The notes beneath the pieces were generated by a model. It made no database searches. It was given only the letters and a program-made list of their open reading frames with translations, and was not told the origin of the DNA. A DNA stretch of 64,000 bases from Caldilineae bacterium (GTDB taxonomy: Bacteria > Chloroflexota > Anaerolineae > Epilineales > Epilineaceae): NCBI GenBank assembly GCA_020634625.1, contig JACKBJ010000003.1:124001-188000 (forward strand). The letters are read 5' to 3'. Position numbers and translations under genes: made by a program. How positions within the stretch are numbered: position 1 is the stretch's first letter; every line of letters starts with the position of its first letter. Shown here in pieces: positions 17,506-25,829 of this stretch.

Positions 17506-19176
17506 CTAGCCGCCGTCGAGATGCCCCGAGCGGTCGATCGCGCGCAGCACGCGCAGCCCCAGCCAGGCGCTGAGCAGGCCGCCCAGCGCGCCCGGCAGGG
17601 AGGTCGACCGCAGGAGCGGCGGCACGTCGAAGGCCAGCAGCAGGGCCGAGCCCAGGAAGAGCGAGCTGGCCACCAGGCCCAGCACCAGTCGGTTGACCGA
17701 AGGCTCGAGGCCGCGGTGGTCGAGGTGGACGTAGAACTGGCCGCCGCGCATCAGGTCGATGGCGTCGATCAGGCCGCCGGGCAGCATGTCCAGCAGGTGG
17801 TCCAGGTCGCGCCCGACCCGCTGCAGCTTGCGCAGCTGCCGCTGGGGCGAGACGCGGCGCGCCAGCAGCTTGCGGCGATAGGGCCGCATGGCCTGGATCA
17901 GGTTGAACTCGGGGTTGAGCAGCCGGCCCGAGCCCTCGAGCATGACCAGGACCTTGATCAGCAGCGCGATGTTGGCCGGCAGCACCATGTGGAAGGCGCG
18001 GATGACGTCCACCAGCTCGTTCAGCGCGCCGGACATGTCGAAGCGCTCGACCGGCTGGTTGGCGTAGTTCGACACCATCTCGTCGAGCTCCCAGGCCAGG
18101 GCGGAGCTGTCGAGGTCGTTCGGCACGTCGGCCATCTTGACCACCAGCTCGGTCATGCGCTCGGCGTCCAGCGCGATGACCGCCAGCATCAGGTCCTCGA
18201 TGTCGTCGCGCGTACGCGCGTCGAGGCGGCCGACCATGCCGTAGTCCAGGAGCCCGATCGCGCCGTCGGGCAGGACCAGCAGGTTGCCGGGGTGCGGGTC
18301 GGCGTGGTAGAAGCCGTGGCCGAGGATCATCTCCATGTACATCTCGGCGCCGCGCCGGGCGACCTGGCCCAGGTCGAGGCCGGCCGCGCGCAGGCCGGCC
18401 AGATCGCTGATGCGGATGCCCTCCAGGCGCTCCATGGTCAGCACCCGGCGGGTCGAGCGCTGGCCGTCGATCCAGGGCACGCGGATGCCGGCGTCGCGCC
18501 GGAAGATGGCGGCGATGCGGCGCATGTGCGCCGCTTCGCTCGAGAGGTCGAGCTCGCGCAGGAGGGTGCGCCGGAACTCGCGGAAGACCATCATGGGCCG
18601 GTAGGCGGCGAACTCGGGCAGGCGCTCGGCCAGGCCGACCAGATCCTCCATGATGGCCAGATCGACCCGCACCCGCTCGGTCACGCCGGGGTGGCGCACC
18701 TTGACCACCACCCGCTCGCCGCCGGGCAGGGTGGCGCCGTGCACCTGGGCGATCGAGGCCGAGGCCAGGGGCCGCGCCTCGAAGCCCTCGAAGAGCGCCT
18801 CGATCGGCTGGCCGAGGTCCGATTCGATGCGGTGGCGGATGGTCTCGACCGGGTCGGCCGGAGCGTCGCTCTGCAGCCGTTCGAGCTCGGCGGCCAGGGC
18901 GGTGCCGACCAGGTCGCCCCGGGTGCTCAGGATCTGGCCGAGCTTGATGCCGCTGGTGCCGATGTCGCTGAGGGCCATGCGGATGCGGACCTCGCGCGGC
19001 AGCTGCGCGTGACGGTTGCCGGGCCCCTGCGCGTGCAGCCAGCGCCCGACCGGACCCAGCCCCAGGCGCTCGACCACGTCCTGGAAGCCGTACTCGATCA
19101 GGATGGCCAGGATCTCGCGCCAGCGATTCAGGTTCTCGTGCAGGCGCGTCAGGGCGCCGAGGTGCAGGTTGGGCAT
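17506..19176 (-). CDS. ubiB: ABC1/UbiB-family atypical kinase/ATPase
   Basis: The protein has 556 residues from the ATG at 19176, chosen because GAGGAG lies 9 bases upstream; the ATG at 19200 has no such site. It shows the family's KxGQ motif (KLGQILSTRGDLV), the Ala-rich loop ASASIAQVHGA that replaces the kinase glycine loop, the lysine segment VVVKVRHPGV and the catalytic-loop stretch HADPHPGNLLVLPDG followed by LLDYGMVG. Two hydrophobic segments at the C-terminus suggest membrane attachment. UbiB proteins support isoprenoid quinone synthesis or lipid handling through ATPase activity. No quinone genes are adjacent, so the pathway link rests on family knowledge only. Confidence 0.9.
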   Translation of the reverse strand: MPNLHLGALTRLHENLNRWREILAILIEYGFQDVVERLGLGPVGRWLHAQGPGNRHAQLPREVRIRMALSDIGTSGIKLGQILSTRGDLVGTALAAELERLQSDAPADPVETIRHRIESDLGQPIEALFEGFEARPLASASIAQVHGATLPGGERVVVKVRHPGVTERVRVDLAIMEDLVGLAERLPEFAAYRPMMVFREFRRTLLRELDLSSEAAHMRRIAAIFRRDAGIRVPWIDGQRSTRRVLTMERLEGIRISDLAGLRAAGLDLGQVARRGAEMYMEMILGHGFYHADPHPGNLLVLPDGAIGLLDYGMVGRLDARTRDDIEDLMLAVIALDAERMTELVVKMADVPNDLDSSALAWELDEMVSNYANQPVERFDMSGALNELVDVIRAFHMVLPANIALLIKVLVMLEGSGRLLNPEFNLIQAMRPYRRKLLARRVSPQRQLRKLQRVGRDLDHLLDMLPGGLIDAIDLMRGGQFYVHLDHRGLEPSVNRLVLGLVASSLFLGSALLLAFDVPPLLRSTSLPGALGGLLSAWLGLRVLRAIDRSGHLDGG

Positions 19177-19385
19177 GCCGGGCGTCTCCTCACCCGGCAA
19201 TGATGGGGCGGTCGGGGGTGCGAGTCAACGGCGCCGATGCGCGCAAGGCCGGCCGCGGCACCCGGCCGATGCCGGCTCCTGTCTGGCTGGCGCCGCAATC
19301 GTGGGAGGTCTATGATCGCGGATCGAGGCTGAGTCCCTGGGGCGGATCGACGGCCGTGAGACCTGTCAGCGGGAGCTGCACCGAC

Positions 19386-20735
19386 ATGAGCCGGGTTGCT
19401 GGTCTTGCATCCGACCGCGAGCGAAGGCGATTTGCGCTGACGGGCGGCCTCGCCCTGCTGATCCTGCTCGGTCTGGCGAGCCCCAGCCTGGGCCGGACCG
19501 GCTTCCCGCGGCCCCACGCCGACACGGCCGCGCCCGGCGCGACGGCTGCCGGCTGGCGTCACGTCGACGTCCAGCGGCCGAGCGGCGACACCTTTGGCGC
19601 CCTCTTGTTCTATCCGGCGCTCGAGGCCGGCCCGGACGCGGCCTTCGACGCCTCGGGCGGGCCCTACCCGGGCATCGCCTTCGGCCACGGATTCGCGCAG
19701 ACGCCCGACCGCTACGACGGCACGCTGGCCTTCCTGGCCGCGCGCGGCTACCTGGTCATCGCGCCGGAGTCCTACAGCGCCGTCCTGCCGGCGCCGGACC
19801 ATGCCGCCTTCGCCGAGGACCTGCGGCTGGCGCTGGACTGGCTCGAGCAGGCCGGCGCCGGCGCCCTGCCCGCGGCGCGCGACCTGGCCGGCGCGGTCGA
19901 CGGCGAGGCCTTCGGGCTTTCGGGCCACTCGATGGGCGGCGGCGCGGCGATCCTGGCGGCCGCGCGCGACCCGCGCGTGCGCGCCCTGGCGCCGATGGCG
20001 CCGGCCGAGACCAGCCCCTCGGCCATCGCGGCCATGGCGGCGCTCGAGGTCCCGGCCCTGCTCCTGGCCGGCAGCGAGGACGCCATCACGCCGCTGGCCC
20101 AGCACGCCGGGCCGCTCTTCGAGGCCGGCCGCTACCCGCGCCTGCTGCCGGTGATCCGCGGCGGCTCGCACTGCGGCTTCCAGGACCGGCCCTTCCCGCT
20201 CTTCTGCGACGCGGGCAGCCTCGACCGCGAGGCCCAGCTGGCCCTGGCGCGCCGGATCCTGGGCGCCTTCTTCGACCTGCAGCTCGAGCAGGACGGGGCC
20301 GGCTGGCGCGAGGTCTGGGGCCCGGAGCTGCTCGAGGATCCGGCGCTGGAGACGCGGGTCGAAAGCGGGCTCGAGCTCTCGGTGATCATGCCCCTGGGCC
20401 AGGCCGAGCGCGATGCGCGGCCGGAGAAGCCCTCCGATGGCATCTTCCTGCGCAACGTCGGGCCGCTGGCCAGCCGCTATGCGGTGGCGGTCGACGAGGC
20501 TGGCTGGCTCTCGCGCCCCTCGGTCGACCGCACGCCGGAGCTGGCGCCGGGCGATTCCTTTGCGCTGCACCTGGAGGTCGAGCTGCCGCCGAACACGCCC
20601 GGCAGCGCCAGCGACCGGGCGCTGGTGAGCTTCCAGCCCGAGGCCCACCCCGGCGTGCGCGCCTACCTCTGGCTCAGGACCGGGTCGGGCGAGGGGGCGG
20701 GCGAACGCTACGTTCCCTGGGCAGGTCGGCACTGA
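19386..20735 (+). CDS. Exported alpha/beta hydrolase (dienelactone-hydrolase/PAF-acetylhydrolase-like)
   Basis: The protein has 449 residues from the ATG at 19386. The N-terminus has Arg residues, then a hydrophobic helix LALLILLGLASPSLG, a signal peptide or anchor. The hydrolase domain (about 55-300) has an oxyanion-type GHGFAQTPDRYDG and the nucleophile elbow GHSMGGG with Ser182; an acid residue in AGSEDAITP and a His in GGSHCGFQD complete a plausible triad. The C-terminal 130 residues form a beta-rich extracellular domain. A TATGAT box lies at 19311-19316. The substrate is unknown. It is divergent from the UbiB-like gene. Confidence 0.85.
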   Translation: MSRVAGLASDRERRRFALTGGLALLILLGLASPSLGRTGFPRPHADTAAPGATAAGWRHVDVQRPSGDTFGALLFYPALEAGPDAAFDASGGPYPGIAFGHGFAQTPDRYDGTLAFLAARGYLVIAPESYSAVLPAPDHAAFAEDLRLALDWLEQAGAGALPAARDLAGAVDGEAFGLSGHSMGGGAAILAAARDPRVRALAPMAPAETSPSAIAAMAALEVPALLLAGSEDAITPLAQHAGPLFEAGRYPRLLPVIRGGSHCGFQDRPFPLFCDAGSLDREAQLALARRILGAFFDLQLEQDGAGWREVWGPELLEDPALETRVESGLELSVIMPLGQAERDARPEKPSDGIFLRNVGPLASRYAVAVDEAGWLSRPSVDRTPELAPGDSFALHLEVELPPNTPGSASDRALVSFQPEAHPGVRAYLWLRTGSGEGAGERYVPWAGRH

Positions 20736-20847
20736 TCGCGGACGAGACAAGGAGGGCGGGGATGTTCGCGGGGATCGTCGGGCTCGGGCGGATCGGCGTA
20801 ACCGAGGCGACGCGCGCGACGTCGGTCCCATCAGGAGGTGACGCCAC

Positions 20848-21756
20848 ATGCCAACCCGAGGACACGGATCACGAGCCGGGCTCGCGCTGACCCTGACCCT
20901 GGCCCTGCTCGGCCTGGCGATGCTCCTGCCCGCGGCCGCGCGAGGCCAGGTGCCGGCATCGCCGACGCGCACGCGCTTGGCCCTGCCCTGGCTGGCCGCC
21001 GGCGCCGAGCCCCTGCTGCGCACGCAGGCCCTCGACACGGCGGTGACGGTCACCGTGCTGGCGGCGGCGCGCTGGCAGGATGCCGGTGTCGATGTCCAGG
21101 CCGGCCGGGCGCTGACGATCGAGCAGGTCGGTGGCAGCTGGACCTACTGGCTGGGCGTGATGCCGCCGCATGGCGCCGAGGGCGGCATCGCGGTCGCCGG
21201 GTCTGCCGAGCCCCTGCCCGGCGGGCCCAAGGGCGCCTTGATCGGGGCCTTCGGCCGCGAGCCGCCCTTCGTGATCGGCAAGGGCGAGATCGAGCGGCTC
21301 AGCCCGCGGGCGGGTGGGCTCTACCTGCGCATGAACGACGCCGACGCCGCGCTCGCCGACAACCGCGGCGCGGTCACGGTCGGCTTCGTCATCGACCGCC
21401 GGACCTACACCGCGACGGTTCAGGCGGCGGACACCTGGCAGTTCTCGGGTCAGGTCGTCGAGGCGGGCAGCGCGGTGACCTTCGGCCCGGCGCGGGGCCG
21501 CTGGAACCTGTGGCACCCGCGGCTGGAGGATCACGGCCCGGAGGGCAGCCCCGAGCTGGCCGGCCCGTCCGAGCCCCTGCCCGGCCAGGCCAAGGGCAGC
21601 CTGATCGGCCGCATCGCGGGCGGCCCGCCCTTCCCGATCGGCGCCGCGCGCGAACTCCGGCCCGACCGCGAGGGCCGGCTCGAGCTGCGCATGAACGACT
21701 CGGACGGGGCGCTGCACGACAATGCCGGCCAGGTCGAGGTGCGAATCGCCCGCTGA
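20848..21756 (+). CDS. Secreted protein with two tandem LecA (PA-IL)-like domains
   Basis: The protein has 302 residues and a strong AGGAGGTG 7 bases before the ATG. A signal peptide covers about 1-33. Two homologous units follow at about 64-180 and 186-301. Each begins with a segment like VTVLAAARWQDAGVDVQAG, has a GxxKGxLIG core, and ends with LRMND.D.AL.DN.G.V, matching the calcium and sugar-binding end of the PA-IL galactophilic lectin fold. The protein is expected to bind galactosides or other glycans at the cell surface or in the medium. Between signal and first domain lies TRLALPWLAAG, similar to the YLP motifs in other exported proteins here. No partner gene is obvious. Confidence 0.75.
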   Translation: MPTRGHGSRAGLALTLTLALLGLAMLLPAAARGQVPASPTRTRLALPWLAAGAEPLLRTQALDTAVTVTVLAAARWQDAGVDVQAGRALTIEQVGGSWTYWLGVMPPHGAEGGIAVAGSAEPLPGGPKGALIGAFGREPPFVIGKGEIERLSPRAGGLYLRMNDADAALADNRGAVTVGFVIDRRTYTATVQAADTWQFSGQVVEAGSAVTFGPARGRWNLWHPRLEDHGPEGSPELAGPSEPLPGQAKGSLIGRIAGGPPFPIGAARELRPDREGRLELRMNDSDGALHDNAGQVEVRIAR

Positions 21757-21872
21757 GGCGCCGAGGTACCGAGTCGCGTTCCGCCACGGCCTGCGGACTC
21801 ACCCCAGCGCCTCGGACCCGGCCCGGCCCGACTGCCACTCCGAATGCCGACCCGGGCTCGGCAGCCGGGTGC

Positions 21873-21902
21873 TTGACCGGACGCGAAGCGCCTGCCTATC
21901 AT
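21873..21902 (+). promoter_or_regulatory. Sigma-70 promoter of the BTAD-NACHT-FGE gene
   Basis: TTGACC (21873-21878), an 18-base spacer, then TATCAT (21897-21902). The expected transcription start near 21909 gives a short leader before the ATG at 21930 or 21942. Confidence 0.6.
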
Positions 21903-21941
21903 GCCGTCGGGCGGACGGCCCGCGATAGGATGGCGACACGG

Positions 21942-24900
21942 ATGTCTGCGACCGCAGCGTTGCGACTCTTCGGCAGCCCGACGATCGAGGTCGGCGGGCG
22001 CCCCCGTGCGGTGCATCGCAAGCCCCTGGCGCTGCTGGCCTACCTCTGCGTGACCGAGGAGCGGGCCGCGCGCGAGACGCTCGCGCAGCTGCTCTGGCCG
22101 CAGGCCGCGGGCGATCGGGCGGGCGCGAACCTGCGCAAGGCGATCTGGGCCATCCGGGAGACCTTGTCCCCGGACCTGCTCGACCTGTCGTCCCCGCAGG
22201 ACCTGCGGATCGGCGTCGGCCTGCGCAGCGACGTGGCGCGCTTCACCGCCTTGAGGGCGGGCATCCTGGGGCACGGCCATCCGCCGGCGGAGGTCTGCAC
22301 GGCCTGCGTCGCGCCGCTGCAGGAAGCGACGCGCCTGGCCCACGAGGACTTCATGGTCGGCTTCAGCCTGCCCGACAGCGCCGACTTCGACGACTGGCAG
22401 GTGATGCATGCCGAGCGCCTGCGCCACGAACAGGCCGATCTGCTCGACCGCCTGGCGGCATGTCACCGGGCCTCCGGCGATCTGATGGCGGCGCGCGAGG
22501 TGGCCGAGCGTCGGCTGGCGATGGATCCCTTGCACGAGGGCGCCTGCCGGCAGATGATGAGCCTGCTGGTCTGGACCGGCGACCGCGCGGCGGCGCTGCG
22601 GCATTTCGCCGAGCTCGAGGCCGCGCTACGGCGGGACCTGGGCGTCGAGCCCAGCGCCGAGATCCTGGCGCTTCGGGACGCGATCCGGGAGAGCCGCCTG
22701 CTGCCGCCGCCGGATCGATTCGCGCCCGAGCCCGGAGCCGGGCCGGCGACACGCTTGCCCACGCTGCCCGTCGCCGGAACGCGCTCGGAGCCGGGCCCGG
22801 CCTCGATCGGAGGGGCGCGATCGCGCAGCGCCCTGTTGGAACGCATCGACGTCGTCGAGGCGGCGCGGGACGAGGAACCGACGCCGCTCGCGCGTCGGGG
22901 CCTGCCGCGGTCGATGGCGCGGCTCCTGGCGGCCGTGCTCGACCCCGGCTTGCGGGTGCGGCTGGAGGCCGCCGAGGCCGCCGCCATCGCCGGTCACGAC
23001 CCGATCGATCTGTTGACCTACCGCCTGGGGCGGATCGCGGCCTGGTCGCGGCCCGACCAGCGCCTCGACGAGCGCTTCGTATCGCTCAGCCTGTGGATGG
23101 ACCAGGGCGCGGAGGCCCGCGGCGGACGTTGGCAAGCCGAGGCGGAGGCGGAGCCGCCGGGCATGCGCGAGACCGCGCCGCGCCGCATGCGCTACCGCGA
23201 CCTGACGGCGCTCATCGAGGCCCGACCGGATCCCGTCCTGGTGCTGCTCGGGCGTCCGGGCGCGGGCAAGAGCACGCTGCTCCGACGCCTCGAGCTCGAC
23301 CTGGCGGCGGCCGGCATCCGCGGCGACGATGCGCGGGTCGGATTCTACGTCTCGCTGGCCGGCTATCGGGCGGCGCCGGGCGAGCCGCTGGAGGAGCCCC
23401 TGGCCTGGCTGGCCGCGAGCTGGGGCCGGCGCTTTCCGCAGCTGCCGGCGCTGGAGACCTTGCTGGACGAGGGTCGGTTGCTCTTGCTGCTCGACGGGCT
23501 CAACGAGATGCCGCACGAGGACGCCGCCACCTTCCACGAGCGGGTCGATCGTTGGCGGCGCTTCCTCGTGGAACAGCTGCGCCACCGCCCGGGCGTCCGC
23601 GCCATCTTCGCCTGCCGCAGCCTGGACTACAGCGCGCCGCTCTCCTCGCCCGAGCTGCGGGTGCCCCAGGTGCGGGTCGAGCCCCTGGACGACGACCAGG
23701 TGCGCGCCTTCCTGCATGCCTATCGGCCCGAACGGGCCGAGGCGCTCTGGTCGGCGCTGGTCGACACGCGGCGCGTGGACCTGTTCCGGGTGCCCTACCT
23801 GCTGCGCCTGCTGCTCGAGCTGGACGATGACGGGCTGCCCCGGACCGATGCCGCGGCGCTCTTCACGGGCATCGTGCGCCGCGCCCTGCGGCGCGAGCTG
23901 GAGCGCGGCGACCCCGAGCTGCGGCCCGGCCGGCTGCTGAGCGAGCGCGACTGCCGGCGGCTGACGCTCGACGCCTGGTCGGGCGATCACGCCCTGCCGG
24001 ACGAGGCGGCGCTGATCCCCGGCCTGGAGCGCCTGGCCTTCGAGATGCAGTCCAGCCGTCCGGCCGGGCAAGGCGCGCAGGTGCGTCTCGGCTACCCGCA
24101 GGCAGCCGAGCTGATCGACGATCGGGACGCGGAGTCGGTGCTGCGCGCCGGCCTGGCCCTCGGCCTGCTCGACGAGGACCTCGCCGCTGCCGAGCTGGGC
24201 TTTGCGCATCAGCTGCTGCAGGAGTACTTCGCGGCACGCCGGCTCGCGCGCCGCCCGCAACCCGAGCTGGCGCGCCGGGCCTGGCGCGCGGACGCGGTCG
24301 AGCCGTCGCTCGCCCGCGTGTTGGCGGAGCTGCAACCCTCCGAGCGGCTGCCGGCCCTGCCGGCCAGCGGCTGGGAGGAGACGATGGTCCTGGCGGCGGT
24401 GATGAGCCAGGCGCCGGAGGCCTTCCTGGAGCAGCTGGCGCAGGCGAACCTCGGCCTGGCCGCCCGGGCGGCCAGGGCCCTCGACCAAGGCTGCCCCGAG
24501 GCTTCGCGCCAGGCATTGCGCGCCCTGCTCGGGATGCGCGCGCGCGACCCGTCGGCCGACCTCCGCGCGCGCATCGAGGCCGGTCTGTGCCTGGGCGAGC
24601 TGGGCGGCCCCGAGCTGGTGTCGGGCAGAGGCCCGGACGGCGCCTTCCTCCTGCCGTCGCTGGTGCGCATCCCGGCGGGCGACTACCCGATCGGCAGCCG
24701 CGAGCCGCTGGACTACCTCGGCCGCCGGCTCGACCACCAGACGCCGCGGCACGCCCTTCGGCTCGCGGCGTTCGACATCGGCCGCCATCCCGTCACCAAC
24801 GCCGAGTGGGCCTGTTTCATGGCCGGCGGCGGCTACGAGGACGAGGCCTGGTGGGACGACGCCGCCGGGCGGCGCTGGCGCCGCGGCGAGGGCACGGCCG

Positions 24901-25637
24901 AGGGCCAGCGCGCGGCGGTGCGCTACTGGTGGCGCCGGTTCCAGGCCGATCCGAGCATCGTGGAAGGGCAGCGGGAGTCGGGTGAGTTCGACGCGCGGAA
25001 GTACCGGCTCTGGCGGCAGCGCCTGGCGATGGACGGCGCGCAGCTCGAGGCGCACCTCTGCGAGATCTATCCCGACCAGCGCTTCACCGAGCCGCAGCTC
25101 TGGCGCGACGCGGACTTCAACAACCCGGCGCAGCCGGTGGTCGGCGTCTGCTGGCTCGAGGCGCGGGCCTACTGCCGCTGGCTCGCGGCGCAGTCCGGGC
25201 TGCCGATCCGCCTGCCCAGCGAGGTGGAATGGGAGGCCGCGGCGCGCGGCGCCCAGGGCCGACGCTTTGCCGGCGCGGAGCGCTTCACGGCGCAGGTCGG
25301 CAACACGATGGAGCTCCAGATCCGCGGCACGACGCCGGTCGGCGTCTTTCCGGACGGCGACACGCCGGAGGGGGTCTGCGACCTGGTCGGCAACACCTGG
25401 GACTGGACCGCCAGCGCCTGGGGGCCGGAGGTGATGGAGCCGGCCTATCGCTACCCCTACCAGGCGGCGGACGGTCGTGAGGCGACCGACCTCTCGGTGG
25501 ACGTCTACCGCGTCGTGCGGGGCGGCGCCTGGTTCAACGGGCGCGTCAGCGTGCGATCGGACTATCGGGGGCGGGACCATGCCTTCGACCGGACGAGCCA
25601 GCATGGGCTGCGCGTCGCGGCGTCCGCCGGTCCCTGA
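21942..25637 (+). CDS. BTAD/SARP-type regulator fused to NACHT-like NTPase and FGE-sulfatase domain
   Basis: The protein has 1231 residues from the ATG at 21942 (AGGA 11 bases upstream; the ATG at 21930 is also possible). Residues 1-250 resemble a SARP: a winged-helix part (LRLFGSPTIEVGGRP) then the BTAD helical repeats ending VEPSAEILALRDAI. A STAND/NACHT-like NTPase follows, with Walker A GRPGAGKS at 437-444 and a Walker B LLLLLDGLNEMP near 512. Helical repeats occupy about 640-900. The C-terminus (about 905-1231) is an FGE-sulfatase/SUMF1-like domain with DLVGNTWDWTAS and VVRGGAWFNG, but with no Cys where formylglycine-generating enzymes have theirs. It is probably a signal-gated regulator rather than an FGly enzyme. 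Confidence 0.82.
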   Translation: MSATAALRLFGSPTIEVGGRPRAVHRKPLALLAYLCVTEERAARETLAQLLWPQAAGDRAGANLRKAIWAIRETLSPDLLDLSSPQDLRIGVGLRSDVARFTALRAGILGHGHPPAEVCTACVAPLQEATRLAHEDFMVGFSLPDSADFDDWQVMHAERLRHEQADLLDRLAACHRASGDLMAAREVAERRLAMDPLHEGACRQMMSLLVWTGDRAAALRHFAELEAALRRDLGVEPSAEILALRDAIRESRLLPPPDRFAPEPGAGPATRLPTLPVAGTRSEPGPASIGGARSRSALLERIDVVEAARDEEPTPLARRGLPRSMARLLAAVLDPGLRVRLEAAEAAAIAGHDPIDLLTYRLGRIAAWSRPDQRLDERFVSLSLWMDQGAEARGGRWQAEAEAEPPGMRETAPRRMRYRDLTALIEARPDPVLVLLGRPGAGKSTLLRRLELDLAAAGIRGDDARVGFYVSLAGYRAAPGEPLEEPLAWLAASWGRRFPQLPALETLLDEGRLLLLLDGLNEMPHEDAATFHERVDRWRRFLVEQLRHRPGVRAIFACRSLDYSAPLSSPELRVPQVRVEPLDDDQVRAFLHAYRPERAEALWSALVDTRRVDLFRVPYLLRLLLELDDDGLPRTDAAALFTGIVRRALRRELERGDPELRPGRLLSERDCRRLTLDAWSGDHALPDEAALIPGLERLAFEMQSSRPAGQGAQVRLGYPQAAELIDDRDAESVLRAGLALGLLDEDLAAAELGFAHQLLQEYFAARRLARRPQPELARRAWRADAVEPSLARVLAELQPSERLPALPASGWEETMVLAAVMSQAPEAFLEQLAQANLGLAARAARALDQGCPEASRQALRALLGMRARDPSADLRARIEAGLCLGELGGPELVSGRGPDGAFLLPSLVRIPAGDYPIGSREPLDYLGRRLDHQTPRHALRLAAFDIGRHPVTNAEWACFMAGGGYEDEAWWDDAAGRRWRRGEGTAEGQRAAVRYWWRRFQADPSIVEGQRESGEFDARKYRLWRQRLAMDGAQLEAHLCEIYPDQRFTEPQLWRDADFNNPAQPVVGVCWLEARAYCRWLAAQSGLPIRLPSEVEWEAAARGAQGRRFAGAERFTAQVGNTMELQIRGTTPVGVFPDGDTPEGVCDLVGNTWDWTASAWGPEVMEPAYRYPYQAADGREATDLSVDVYRVVRGGAWFNGRVSVRSDYRGRDHAFDRTSQHGLRVAASAGP

Positions 25638-25829
25638 GGGCCGGCGGCGAGCGAAAGCCGCGGCGGCATCCGGCGCTCGATCGGATACGCAGGGAACGGT
25701 TCGGGAACGGCCGATGCCTACGCTTGGCGAAACGGGTTCGTCCAGCCCACCCGGTCGACCCGCGCGATGCGTCTGCAGCTGCGCTTCGCCTGCGACCGGC
25801 CCCGTGGCCCAGCTCCTAGGAGATCAACG

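Noticed and set aside
20838..21941. An N-terminal extension of the BTAD-NACHT-FGE frame covering the LecA-like gene
   Set aside because: The extension is low-complexity Arg/Pro-rich sequence in the wrong frame of a well-supported secreted-protein gene, and a good promoter lies at 21873-21902.
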